This document shows, in pieces, positions 1-6,600 of a DNA stretch of 10,209 bases. Numbering within the stretch: the first letter of the stretch is position 1; the number at the start of each line of letters is the position of its first letter. Origin of the DNA: Gemmataceae bacterium (GTDB lineage Bacteria > Planctomycetota > Planctomycetia > Gemmatales > Gemmataceae); assembly GCA_009691815.1 (NCBI GenBank), contig SIAL01000098.1, forward strand, positions 1 to 10,209, written 5' to 3'. The translations under genes were made by a program, and so were the position numbers. The notes beneath the pieces are model-generated. The model did no database searches and was not told the DNA's origin. It saw nothing but the letters and a program-made list of their open reading frames with translations.

Positions 1-146
1 TCCTTGCCGCAACAGGCAAAGGGACGGCAACCAAGGTCAAGCGATTTTCCTTGCTGCCGGGTGCCAACCAGCCCACCTTAGAAGGAGAATTCGCTCCTTT
101 TGGTGCGGATTTCACCGGCGGAGCCACCCTAGGTGGCACGAACTAG
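1..146 (+). CDS. C-terminal tail of an FG-GAP-type secreted protein (5' end outside window)
   Basis: The reading frame starting at base 3 is open from the window edge to a TAG at 144-146. It encodes 47 visible residues, ending in APFGADFTGGATLGGTN. A segment of the form 'G.GT.TKVKRFSL......FAPFGADFTGGATLG' resembles the strand pattern of FG-GAP/VCBS-like repeats in large planctomycete surface proteins, where 'F.PF...F.GG' precedes a glycine-rich turn. Such repeats usually build an integrin-alpha-like beta-propeller or Ca-binding blade on secreted proteins. Only the very end is visible, so the rest of the architecture, any enzymatic domain and the start cannot be judged. The gene converges with the glycosyltransferase on the other strand, with about 610 bp of repeat-rich DNA between them. 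The coding frame is fairly sure; the family assignment rests on a short segment. Confidence 0.72.
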   Translation, partial: LAATGKGTATKVKRFSLLPGANQPTLEGEFAPFGADFTGGATLGGTN

Positions 147-202
147 GGAGTTGTCCGAGCATTAAATACCGAACCAGCAATTAAAGGTCCCATTAGACCA
201 AC

Positions 203-261
203 AACAAGGCGAGCGGTGGGCTTTGGCGAGCGGTGGGCTTTGGCGAACCGCTCGCCTTGTT
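203..261. repeat. 15-bp inverted repeat enclosing a 17-bp tandem duplication
   Basis: Bases 203-217 (AACAAGGCGAGCGGT) and 247-261 (ACCGCTCGCCTTGTT) are perfect reverse complements separated by 29 bases, so a transcript could form a stable 15-bp stem. Overlapping the left arm, the 17-bp unit GGCGAGCGGTGGGCTTT occurs twice in perfect tandem (208-224 and 225-241), followed by a partial third GGCGA. The hairpin lies 57 bp after the stop of the FG-GAP gene and is followed only by TTCG, so it is a weak candidate terminator. It looks equally like part of a dispersed intergenic repeat, because a related GCGGGCTTTGG piece occurs near 576-586. Confidence 0.7.
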
Positions 262-267
262 TCGTTG

Positions 268-296
268 ATTTGTCCGTCACTCACGCGTCCGGCACG
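268..296 (+). repeat. Degenerate intergenic repeat, copy 1
   Basis: The segment has the form ATTTGTCCGTCACTCACGCG followed by TCCGGCACG. It shares the frame TTGTCCGYC....TCCGGC with two other copies at 611-637 and 673-701. It sits just after the 203-261 inverted repeat. The three copies are direct repeats in one orientation. Function is unknown; they look like members of a dispersed non-coding repeat family. Confidence 0.55.
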
Positions 297-342
297 GAGG
301 GTTTCCGTCGGATCGCCGCCTTCTTTCCTACGCATTACCAAG

Positions 343-504
343 AACGGCACACGGAGTGTGCCTACTACTTTGGACATTTTCAAAGGGGGTAAAAAGCCGG
401 GGACCTAGGTAGGAAATCGAACGAAGTCGTGGAAACTAATAGCGTCGTGGTGGGAATAACCTAGGCAAGAAACCAAAAGTAGTAGGCACACTCCGTGTGC
501 CGTT
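343..504. mobile_element. MITE-like segment bounded by perfect 29-bp inverted repeats
   Basis: Bases 343-371 and 476-504 are exact reverse complements over 29 bp, with 104 bp between them, and pairing stops on both sides. Each arm also contains a small palindrome, GGCACAC-GGA-GTGTGCC (346-362 in the left arm), so each arm can fold alone as well as pair with the other. The interior has two CCTAGG palindromes (404-409 and 460-465) and no coding sequence. Size, perfect terminal inverted repeats and lack of genes fit a miniature non-autonomous element. No target-site duplication is visible next to the arms, so it may instead be two convergent copies of a dispersed palindromic repeat. Confidence 0.45.
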
Positions 505-610
505 GTATTTTCTATCCCGGTTGGTGGAAGACTACTGATTCTGATCCTAAACCAAAACCGAACAAACAAGAATCAGCGGGCTTTGGCTTGGCACTCGGCT
601 ATTGCATCAG

Positions 611-637
611 TTGTCCGTCGCTGACGCGTCCGGCTCG
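611..637 (+). repeat. Degenerate intergenic repeat, copy 2
   Basis: TTGTCCGTCGCTGACGCG followed by TCCGGCTCG. It matches copy 1 (268-296) closely, with differences mainly at the CACTCA/CGCTGA positions. A GCGGGCTTTGG piece like the tandem unit near 208-241 lies about 25 bp upstream, so the two regions may be diverged copies of one larger module. Confidence 0.5.
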
Positions 638-672
638 TTAAAAACTGAAACAAACACAGCTCGCCTGGTCCT

Positions 673-701
673 ATTTGTCCGCCACCGATATTTCCGGCAC
701 G
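673..701 (+). repeat. Degenerate intergenic repeat, copy 3
   Basis: ATTTGTCCGCCACCGATATT followed by TCCGGCACG. This is the most diverged of the three copies: the ACGCG core is replaced by ATATT while both ends are kept. It is preceded by CTCGCC (661-665 region), as copy 1 is preceded by CTCGCC at 251-256, which supports a shared larger module. Confidence 0.45.
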
Positions 702-755
702 AAAAACACTGACACAAACTTTGGGTAATAAGCTCGACCTGTTTTTGTTGTCATG

Positions 756-2396
756 CTAGGGGGCAATGGGTTTGCGGCGGACCTCGGCGACATCGCAGAG
801 TCCAAGGGCGGTTTCCCCGGCCAGCTTTACCGCCGCCTGATGCAGCCCCTTGGGTATCCATTGCGGCGCGGTGAGTTGCAAGTCGTACAGGGGATGAAGT
901 TCCAACTCGGGCGGCAAAAGCTGCCTTAGACCTTCGAGCGAGTGGCGGTGCGTACAGAGGACGACGGTTTTATCGCGGGTGAACAGGTCCGCCCGGAAGG
1001 CGTCAAACTCTTTGGATCGGAAGTGGCGCAAATCATCCCGCCCCAAAGCGAAGGCAACCGAGTGGCATTCTCTGGGATAGCAAACGATCGGCGTTTGGGG
1101 ATCCCGAAGGTGGGCCAGCAAGGCTTCGCCGGGTGCCAAGGGGGACCGCCAAGCAGCCCAGTTAGGCAGCAAAAAGTGGTTGCCCAATACGAGCAAAACC
1201 AACCAAGGAATGCCGGTAAGGGTCCATTGCGTTCGAGTAAGAGTGGCAAGCCATGGCCCCATGGCCAAACAGAGCGGGGCAAATGCGGGGAGGATATAAG
1301 TGGGCAATTTGCATCCCGAAAGGGTGAAAAAAAAGACACACCAGCCGCCCGATAGCAGCAGAAACGATTGCGTTGGACCGCGCAAGGCCCTTGCCCCTTT
1401 TTCATCACCCAATTGAAAGCGGAGGAAGGAAAGCCCAAATAGGGTGGCTGGCAGGAGACCAAGCGCCAACACCGGAAGATAAAACCAAACGCCCCTTTGG
1501 TGGTCGAACGGTTGTAGGAAGCGCATGATGTTGTGTTCCCAGAAAAAGTGATGGACGAAATCCGGCACGCGGCGGATCATCAGGGCATACCAAGGAACAC
1601 CCATGGACAGGGCAACGATCGCATAAAGACAGAGGGCTTTCCACGGGATGCTCTCTTGGCGGAAAAAGCGAAAGAGGATGACCGGGGGAAGAACCAGAAT
1701 CAGGCCGATGGGACCCTTGGCAAGGATGGCAAGGCCGGTGAAAAAGGCCGAGGCTAACCACCAGCCTAGCCGGGGGGAGCCAGGATTGTTGTGGATGCTT
1801 TGCCAGATCGAGAGAATCGCTCCGCCGATACACGCGGCCAAGACGGCATCGATGGTGAGGAGTCTGCCCATGATGGAGAACCCCGGGGCGAGAAGCAAAA
1901 GCCCAACCCCTGCAAGGGAGGCACGAAGACCCAACGGTTTGCGGCAGGTGGCAAAGCAGGCGAGGATAAGTCCATGAAGGCAAAGGGCCGGTACAAGGCG
2001 AGCGCTGGCGGGGCTGATGCCGAAAGCTTGGTAGCTTAGCATGATCAGCCAATACAAAAGGGGAGGTTTGTCCAAATAGGGTTCGCCGTCCAAAAAGGGG
2101 ACGACCCATTCTCCTTTGGCGAGCATTTCCCGTGGAACCTCGGCATAGCGGGTTTCATCGGGTTCCAACAGGTCAAACCCGAGGGTGGGATAGAGTAGCA
2201 GCGCCGGTAGGAAAAGCACCAAAAGCCAAACCCATTGGGACCCCGGTGTCGATTCGTGGTCCTTGCCTGGAAACCAGGAGGACCCCGGTGTCGATTCGTG
2301 GTCCTTGCCTGGAAACAGGACTTCGGACCAGAGGGACCGGACCCAAAGCAGGAGCTTTGAGGGGGGATGCGTGAGGGTTTTTGGGGGAATATCCAT
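756..2396 (-). CDS. GT39/ArnT-like membrane glycosyltransferase
   Basis: The 546-residue product has the pattern of the GT39/PMT superfamily (ArnT-like, GT-C fold). These integral membrane enzymes use a polyprenyl-phosphate-linked sugar to glycosylate lipid A, protein or another envelope acceptor at the outer face of the cytoplasmic membrane. Visible signatures, in order: a first membrane segment at about 55-72; the loop EPDETRYAE (78-86) with the acidic pair expected at the active site; YLDKPPLLYW (107-116); several hydrophobic helices; FFWEHNIMRF (284-293); and the late LSGCKLPTYILPAFAP motif (359-374). A soluble C-terminal part follows about residue 415. The ATG at 2396 is the first possible start: an in-frame TGA lies four codons upstream. 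No clear ribosome binding site is seen. Residues 29-54 hold a 14-residue tandem repeat (FPGKDHESTPGS twice) before the first helix, which is unusual. The donor and acceptor cannot be told from sequence. The gene diverges from the one at 2553. Confidence 0.9.
   Translation of the reverse strand: MDIPPKTLTHPPSKLLLWVRSLWSEVLFPGKDHESTPGSSWFPGKDHESTPGSQWVWLLVLFLPALLLYPTLGFDLLEPDETRYAEVPREMLAKGEWVVPFLDGEPYLDKPPLLYWLIMLSYQAFGISPASARLVPALCLHGLILACFATCRKPLGLRASLAGVGLLLLAPGFSIMGRLLTIDAVLAACIGGAILSIWQSIHNNPGSPRLGWWLASAFFTGLAILAKGPIGLILVLPPVILFRFFRQESIPWKALCLYAIVALSMGVPWYALMIRRVPDFVHHFFWEHNIMRFLQPFDHQRGVWFYLPVLALGLLPATLFGLSFLRFQLGDEKGARALRGPTQSFLLLSGGWCVFFFTLSGCKLPTYILPAFAPLCLAMGPWLATLTRTQWTLTGIPWLVLLVLGNHFLLPNWAAWRSPLAPGEALLAHLRDPQTPIVCYPRECHSVAFALGRDDLRHFRSKEFDAFRADLFTRDKTVVLCTHRHSLEGLRQLLPPELELHPLYDLQLTAPQWIPKGLHQAAVKLAGETALGLCDVAEVRRKPIAP
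2238..2316. repeat. 37-bp direct repeat (42-bp period) inside the glycosyltransferase gene
   Basis: Bases 2238-2274 and 2280-2316 are identical over 37 bp, separated by 5 bp. On the coding (-) strand they encode FPGKDHESTPGS twice, in frame, with linkers SW and QW. Each copy has internal dyads: GGACC (2238-2242) with GGTCC (2258-2262), and in the first copy CCTGG-AAA-CCAGG (2266-2278). The segment encodes a hydrophilic extension upstream of the first membrane helix, where the family needs nothing. Perfect identity suggests a recent duplication or insertion. Confidence 0.85.
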
Positions 2397-2488
2397 AGGC
2401 CAACATCATGGCTTGGGGGTGCAATCCGGGTCAACCCTATTGGGGGAAGGGGCATATTCCGCTGGCGCCCGGCTTCCCCGCCGGTTCA

Positions 2489-2516
2489 CAATAGTGTCTA
2501 ACGCAATAGTGTCTAA
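2489..2516. promoter_or_regulatory. Two 13-bp direct repeats in the divergent intergenic region
   Basis: CAATAGTGTCTAA occurs at 2489-2501 and exactly again at 2504-2516, a 15-bp period with CG between copies. The pair lies in the 156-bp gap between the divergent starts at 2396 (-) and 2553 (+), about 36 bp upstream of the + strand start. Spaced identical half-sites between divergent genes fit an operator or activator site, but 15 bp is not a helical multiple and no regulator is visible nearby. A local duplication without function is also possible. Confidence 0.35.
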
Positions 2517-2552
2517 TAGGGGTACTCGGTTTCAAAAACGGGGCGGTGGACG

Positions 2553-3359
2553 ATGTATGTATCGATGATGGCGGGTGTGGTGGCGTTGTTGCAATCGGTG
2601 GCCGGTCAAAGCCTGACGCTTGACAATTTTCGGACCCCCAATGGGATTTACGGGACTTCGCGGCCTGCCAACCAGCCCCTATTGCCGGGGGACTTGGCCC
2701 TTATCACCTTTGAGCTATCAGGGCTGAAGGTGGTGGGTGAGGCTAGGGCGGTTTATGGTGTGGGGCTGACCCTTGTAGGCCCAGACGGCAAGGTTTTGGT
2801 GGAACAGGAACCGCGGGCGACGGAGGCACTGTTACCCCTAGGTGGGGGCAAGATCCCGGCTTTTGTGGCAGTGGAGCTGCCCATTGAATTGCCCGCCGGG
2901 TCGTACACGGTGAATTTAAGGGCGACGGATTATGTGGGGAAAACCGAAGGGAAGGCGACCCGGAAAATCGAGGTTTCGCCCAAAAGGTTTGGCATCGTTC
3001 GGGTGACGAACAGCTTTGTGACGGGGGATACGGCACCCAACTATGCCCTTCCCGGGCAGCAGTTTGTTTTGCGGTTTAGTTTGGCCCATTGCGCCTTGGA
3101 CCCGAAAACACTTCGATGCAAGACGCAATTGCGGATTCGGTTGCTGGATGAAAATGGTGTTTCGCTGAACCCAAAGCCGTTTGTGACCGAGATTCAGGAT
3201 GTTTTGGAGGAGACGACCCGTGTGTGTCCCTGCACCTATCCCATTCAGCCAAATCGTTCCGGTCGGTTTCAAATCGAGATTGAGGCGATTGATCAGCTGG
3301 CGGCGGTGCCGATTTCGGCCAAAATTGTCTATCCTCTTGTGGTAATCGAACCAAAATAG
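2553..3359 (+). CDS. Putative exported protein of unknown function with two similar beta-rich halves
   Basis: The 268-residue product is not assigned to a named family. Residues 5-19 (MMAGVVALLQSVAGQ) are hydrophobic and could be a short signal peptide, although no basic residue precedes them. The rest reads as two tandem beta-sandwich-like halves. The first (about 21-142) runs through PGDLALITFELSGL, GLTLVGPDGK and PAGSYTVNLRATD; the second (about 146-265) repeats the order with PGQQFVLRFSLAH, LRIRLLDENG and RSGRFQIEIEAID. This suggests an internal duplication. All four cysteines (180, 189, 225, 227) are in the second half and could form disulfides if exported. An in-frame TAG at 2517-2519 limits the start; ATG 2553 has GGTGGA only 2 bp upstream, so ATG 2565 or 2568 is also possible. 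I believe similar two-part proteins of unknown role occur in other planctomycetes, but this is recollection, not a search. Confidence 0.8.
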   Translation: MYVSMMAGVVALLQSVAGQSLTLDNFRTPNGIYGTSRPANQPLLPGDLALITFELSGLKVVGEARAVYGVGLTLVGPDGKVLVEQEPRATEALLPLGGGKIPAFVAVELPIELPAGSYTVNLRATDYVGKTEGKATRKIEVSPKRFGIVRVTNSFVTGDTAPNYALPGQQFVLRFSLAHCALDPKTLRCKTQLRIRLLDENGVSLNPKPFVTEIQDVLEETTRVCPCTYPIQPNRSGRFQIEIEAIDQLAAVPISAKIVYPLVVIEPK

Positions 3360-3646
3360 GGTTTGTTTCGTCATACTTCCTAGGGAGTTGGCGGAAAAAT
3401 GCGGGTGGATCGCCAGCTGCTTGGTTAGTTGTTCCCACCTTCTTGGAAAATCGTCGGCTTGGCCGTCATATTCCTTGAATTGGGAACAATATACAGTGGT
3501 GGGATGTGCAAGTGGGGTCTAAATGCCCCAGATTTCCCCCGTTTCTTGCTGCAAGTTGCCCAAACTTGTGCAAGATTAAAGGGACATCCCATTTTTTGAA
3601 TATCCGTCCCTTGATTTTCCTTCTCCTCTGATCAGGAATTGCGACC
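3360..3646. other. Spacer between the duplicated-domain gene and the giant protease gene
   Basis: These 287 bases hold no credible gene. I see a 9-bp inverted repeat TTGTTCCCA (3429-3437) / TGGGAACAA (3481-3489) with CGGC-TTG-GCCG in its loop, a composite hairpin at 3545-3574, and a 7-bp pair AAGGGAC/GTCCCTT (3579-3585 and 3606-3612). None is followed by the T-run of a standard terminator. No convincing -35/-10 pair was found, although the promoter of the protease gene must be here if it is not co-transcribed with the upstream gene. Confidence 0.5.
3545..3574 (+). promoter_or_regulatory. Composite hairpin upstream of the protease gene
   Basis: CTTGC (3545-3549) pairs with GCAAG (3570-3574), and CAAGTT (3552-3557) pairs with AACTTG (3563-3568), giving an 11-bp stem with a small internal loop (TG opposite T) around a GCCCA loop. 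It lies 72 bp before the protease start, so it could be a 5' leader structure, or a factor-dependent terminator for the upstream gene. The T6 run at 3592-3597 is too far from the stem for a classical intrinsic terminator. Confidence 0.35.
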
Positions 3647-6600
3647 ATGAATTGGCAATCCTTTGGGCGCGCAACCCCCTCCTCCCCTTCTCGAAATCGG
3701 GCCCTTCAGCTCATGCTGGAAGCCCTCGAGGAGAGGCAAGTCCCCGCTTTGCTTTTGGCCGCCGGGTCCGAGGCGTTTGCGGATGATCCCACCCTTTTGA
3801 AATACCCCGGGCTGACCACGCCCTATACGGGGGACCGACTGCTTGTCGAAGTGGGCGGGACGGACGGCCTTAACTACTTTAAGTCGCTGATTCAAACGCA
3901 GGCCTCCGCGGATATTAAAAAGGTGGTCGATTTTTCGACCAGCAAAGTGATCTGGGAAACCCCCACCAGCACCATGCTTCGCATCGACCTTATCGGGAAT
4001 GTGGATCCGGTGGGCGCGGCCAATGCCATTGATCTGCTCCCCAAGGTTCAGTTTGCGTCGCTTAACTTTGTCTATCGCAAGGAAGAGGGCTACGGCCCGG
4101 CGAACTACACCCCCAACGATCCCTTTGCCTCCTTGCAAAATCAGTTGACATCGTTGGAAGCCTACCGGGCTTGGGAAAATGCCCGGGGTACCGGGACCCT
4201 TGGTAACCTGACCTACCAATCCATTGTGGCGGTAACCGATACCGGGACCGACATCGACCATGAGGATTTGAAAAACTCATTGTGGACCAACTCGGGAGAA
4301 ATTCCCGGGAACAATTTTGACGATGACAACAATGGCTACATAGACGACATCAATGGTGTGGATATATCGAAGGCGTTCTTTGGGCCGGGGTCCAAACCCG
4401 CGGGCAATGTCCGCCCTGACGATCCTGCCTCGGATGGTCATGGAACCCATGTGGCGGGCCTTATCGCCGCCGAAATGGACAACGCTCTCGGCGTGGCAGG
4501 CGTTGGCGGAGGTGGGCAAATTCAGCCCGATGGCAGCACGGCCCCAGGGGGCGGTGCCCGGATCATGACCGTCAAGTGGGAAGGCAGCTTTTCGACCACA
4601 CAATTAGACTCGACTATCATCATTGAGGGACTCAATTACGCCTACAACAACAACGCAGATATCGTCAACACCAGCTTTATCATCATTAACGGCCAAGCCC
4701 CCATTCAAGGTGGCGGGCGCACCCTTTCGGATGACTTCGGGGTCATCAACGCTTACAAAAACCTTCACGACAAGGGCGTTGTCAGTTTTGTGGCCTCGGC
4801 CAACGATGACCTGAATGTGTCTCAGGCGCTTGACAAAATACCCTATGTGGTCTGGGTTTCGGCAACCAACCGGACCGATGTAAAAGCGTCCTATAGCAAC
4901 TATGGCACCTCGGTTGACATCTCGGCGCCGGGTGGAGACTTTGTCGACAATCAGGGGAATGTTGACCCTACGGGCGAACTGTATTCGACGCTTCCGGGGG
5001 ACACCTACGGCTATAGTGCGGGGACCTCGATGGCCTCTCCCGTGGCCGCGGGTGTGGCCGCTTTGATCAAAGCCGCCCATCCCGATTGGACCCGCGATCA
5101 GATCGTGTCGCAGATCTATGCGACCGCCACCAATATCTACAATTTGCCGGGCAATGCCGCCTATAAAGACCAATTGGGTCACGGCCGCATCAACCCTTTT
5201 ACTGGATCCACGGCGTCCACCGGCTTTGCTGCGGTTGCCATAGGAACCACCATCCGGGCCGCCGCGGATCTCGATGGCACGGTCAAGATTTGGTCCCTTG
5301 GGGGCAACCTCGAACAGGTCATTTCGGTAACTCCGGGAACGGCCCTTACCAGCATTGACCTCGACGGTGACACCCGTATGGTGGTGGGTAGCGCGGATGG
5401 AACCATCAGCTATTTCACCCGCCTTAGCGCCAACGCCAACACTTGGTTTAGCCTTGTAAGCAAGGTCACAGTCGAGGCGGGATCCCGGGTGGTTGGCCTA
5501 AAGCTGGGCGCCAACCTTGGCCCTACCAACAATTTGGTGGGGATCGCTTTCGCCGTGAGCGAGAATGGCACTCTGGTTCGTCAGGATTTTGTCCAAAACC
5601 TCTCCACCAAAATCCAGGTTGGCCCCTCCGCGGGCCTTACCCTCAATGCCAACCAATCTCTTATCGCCGTGGTTTCCGTGGCGGGTGGCTTCCTCACCGT
5701 GGCTCCTACCCTCGTTGGAGTTCCCACCTCCCATGTTGGCGCCTTGGGGCTGACCACTGTGGTGGAATTTTCCCCGGCGAACCCCGACATTGTGGTCGAA
5801 GGGGACAACCTTGGCAATGTTTCGGTTTGGGACCTGGGTGCCACCCCGGCCACCAGTCGTGTTTTGCCCTTGGACGCAAACTCCCCGATCACGGCCCTTT
5901 CCCTGTCGGGCAATAATGTCGTTTTCGGTCATGCCAATGGCACCGTGTATGTTCGCAATGTGAACAGCGGCGCTTTGGTCAATCAGTTGTTTATCCCCCT
6001 TGGGGAGATCCATGACGGATCGGGCAAGGTTCTGATTTTGCCGGACGGAACCAACGCCCGAGATTCGATTAGCTCGGTCTTGTTGATTTCGGGTGGTTCC
6101 GAAGTGCTCATCGCCAGCCTTGCCAAACAGGTATACAAGTTCACGGTATCGGGCACCACGGTGCAGTCGTTGCCCAGTGGCGTGGTTGCCAACGCGGTTG
6201 CCGCCTACGGGGCGGGAGTTTTTGGCGGCACCGGAAACACCAGAGCGGTGGCGGGGTCCAATGGCGTTCTTTATCTGGGCAGCGCGACGCTGATCAACCT
6301 CAACGGAATCACGGTCAGCGCCAATTCCTTGACGCAAGTGAAATGGAGCGCCAACGGCCTCTTTTTGGTGGTGAGCGACTCCGCTGGTCTGGTCTTTATC
6401 GTTGAGCCGCAACAGGGCGCCGTCACCCGCCTTTTCGATGTGTCGCTCACCTCGCCGGTGACCGCGTTTGCCATCTCGGCGGATTCTCTGAGCGTTGCGA
6501 CGGCGGCGGCGGATGGCACCATCCGCGAGTGGGTTGTTTCCACAGGCCAAGTGTCCTTCCAGTTTCCCCAAGCGGTCAATTATCCCAAGGCCAGCCCCGG

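Larger units (their letters stand above)
147..755. other. Gene-free convergent intergenic region rich in short repeats
   Basis: About 610 bases separate the ends of two convergent genes. I find no credible protein: the short open frames at 162-383 (-) and 223-408 (+) run through repeats and have no recognisable protein pattern. The region holds a 17-bp tandem repeat nested in an inverted repeat (203-261), a segment bounded by perfect 29-bp inverted repeats (343-504), an 8-bp inverted pair CTGATTCT/AGAATCAG (535-542 and 569-576), and three degenerate copies of a TTGTCCGTC...TCCGGC repeat (268-296, 611-637, 673-701). No terminator with a clear T-run was found for either gene, but the 203-261 hairpin could act as one for the upstream gene. 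Confidence 0.6.

Noticed and set aside
223..408. Short open frames on both strands in the repeat region
   Set aside because: They pass through tandem and inverted repeats, lack ribosome binding sites and show no protein-like pattern.
203..701. CRISPR array
   Set aside because: The repeats are degenerate, irregularly spaced and differ in type; there are no uniform spacers and no cas genes.
1405..2109. 234-residue open frame on the - strand in another frame
   Set aside because: Overlaps the GT39 glycosyltransferase on the same strand out of frame and has a Pro/Arg/Ser-rich shadow composition.
2405..2434. Possible promoter for the glycosyltransferase: TTGACC, 18 bp, CATGAT on the - strand
   Set aside because: The -10 match is poor and would place the transcript start almost at the ATG; too weak to list as a feature.
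3581..3597. Possible intrinsic terminator (GGG-ACAT-CCC then T6)
   Set aside because: The stem is only 3 bp, far too weak; the stronger hairpin at 3545-3574 is not next to the T-run.
3632..4261. 209-residue open frame on the - strand
   Set aside because: Antisense to the start and prodomain of the protease, whose + frame has clear motifs; no recognisable protein pattern.
4604..5182. 192-residue open frame on the - strand
   Set aside because: Antisense to the catalytic domain, including the Ser461 motif; shadow of a real gene.
5498..6571. 357-residue open frame on the - strand
   Set aside because: It lies entirely antisense to the propeller part of the protease, has low-complexity Gly/Arg/His-rich sequence with no domain pattern, and is explained by codon bias on the other strand.
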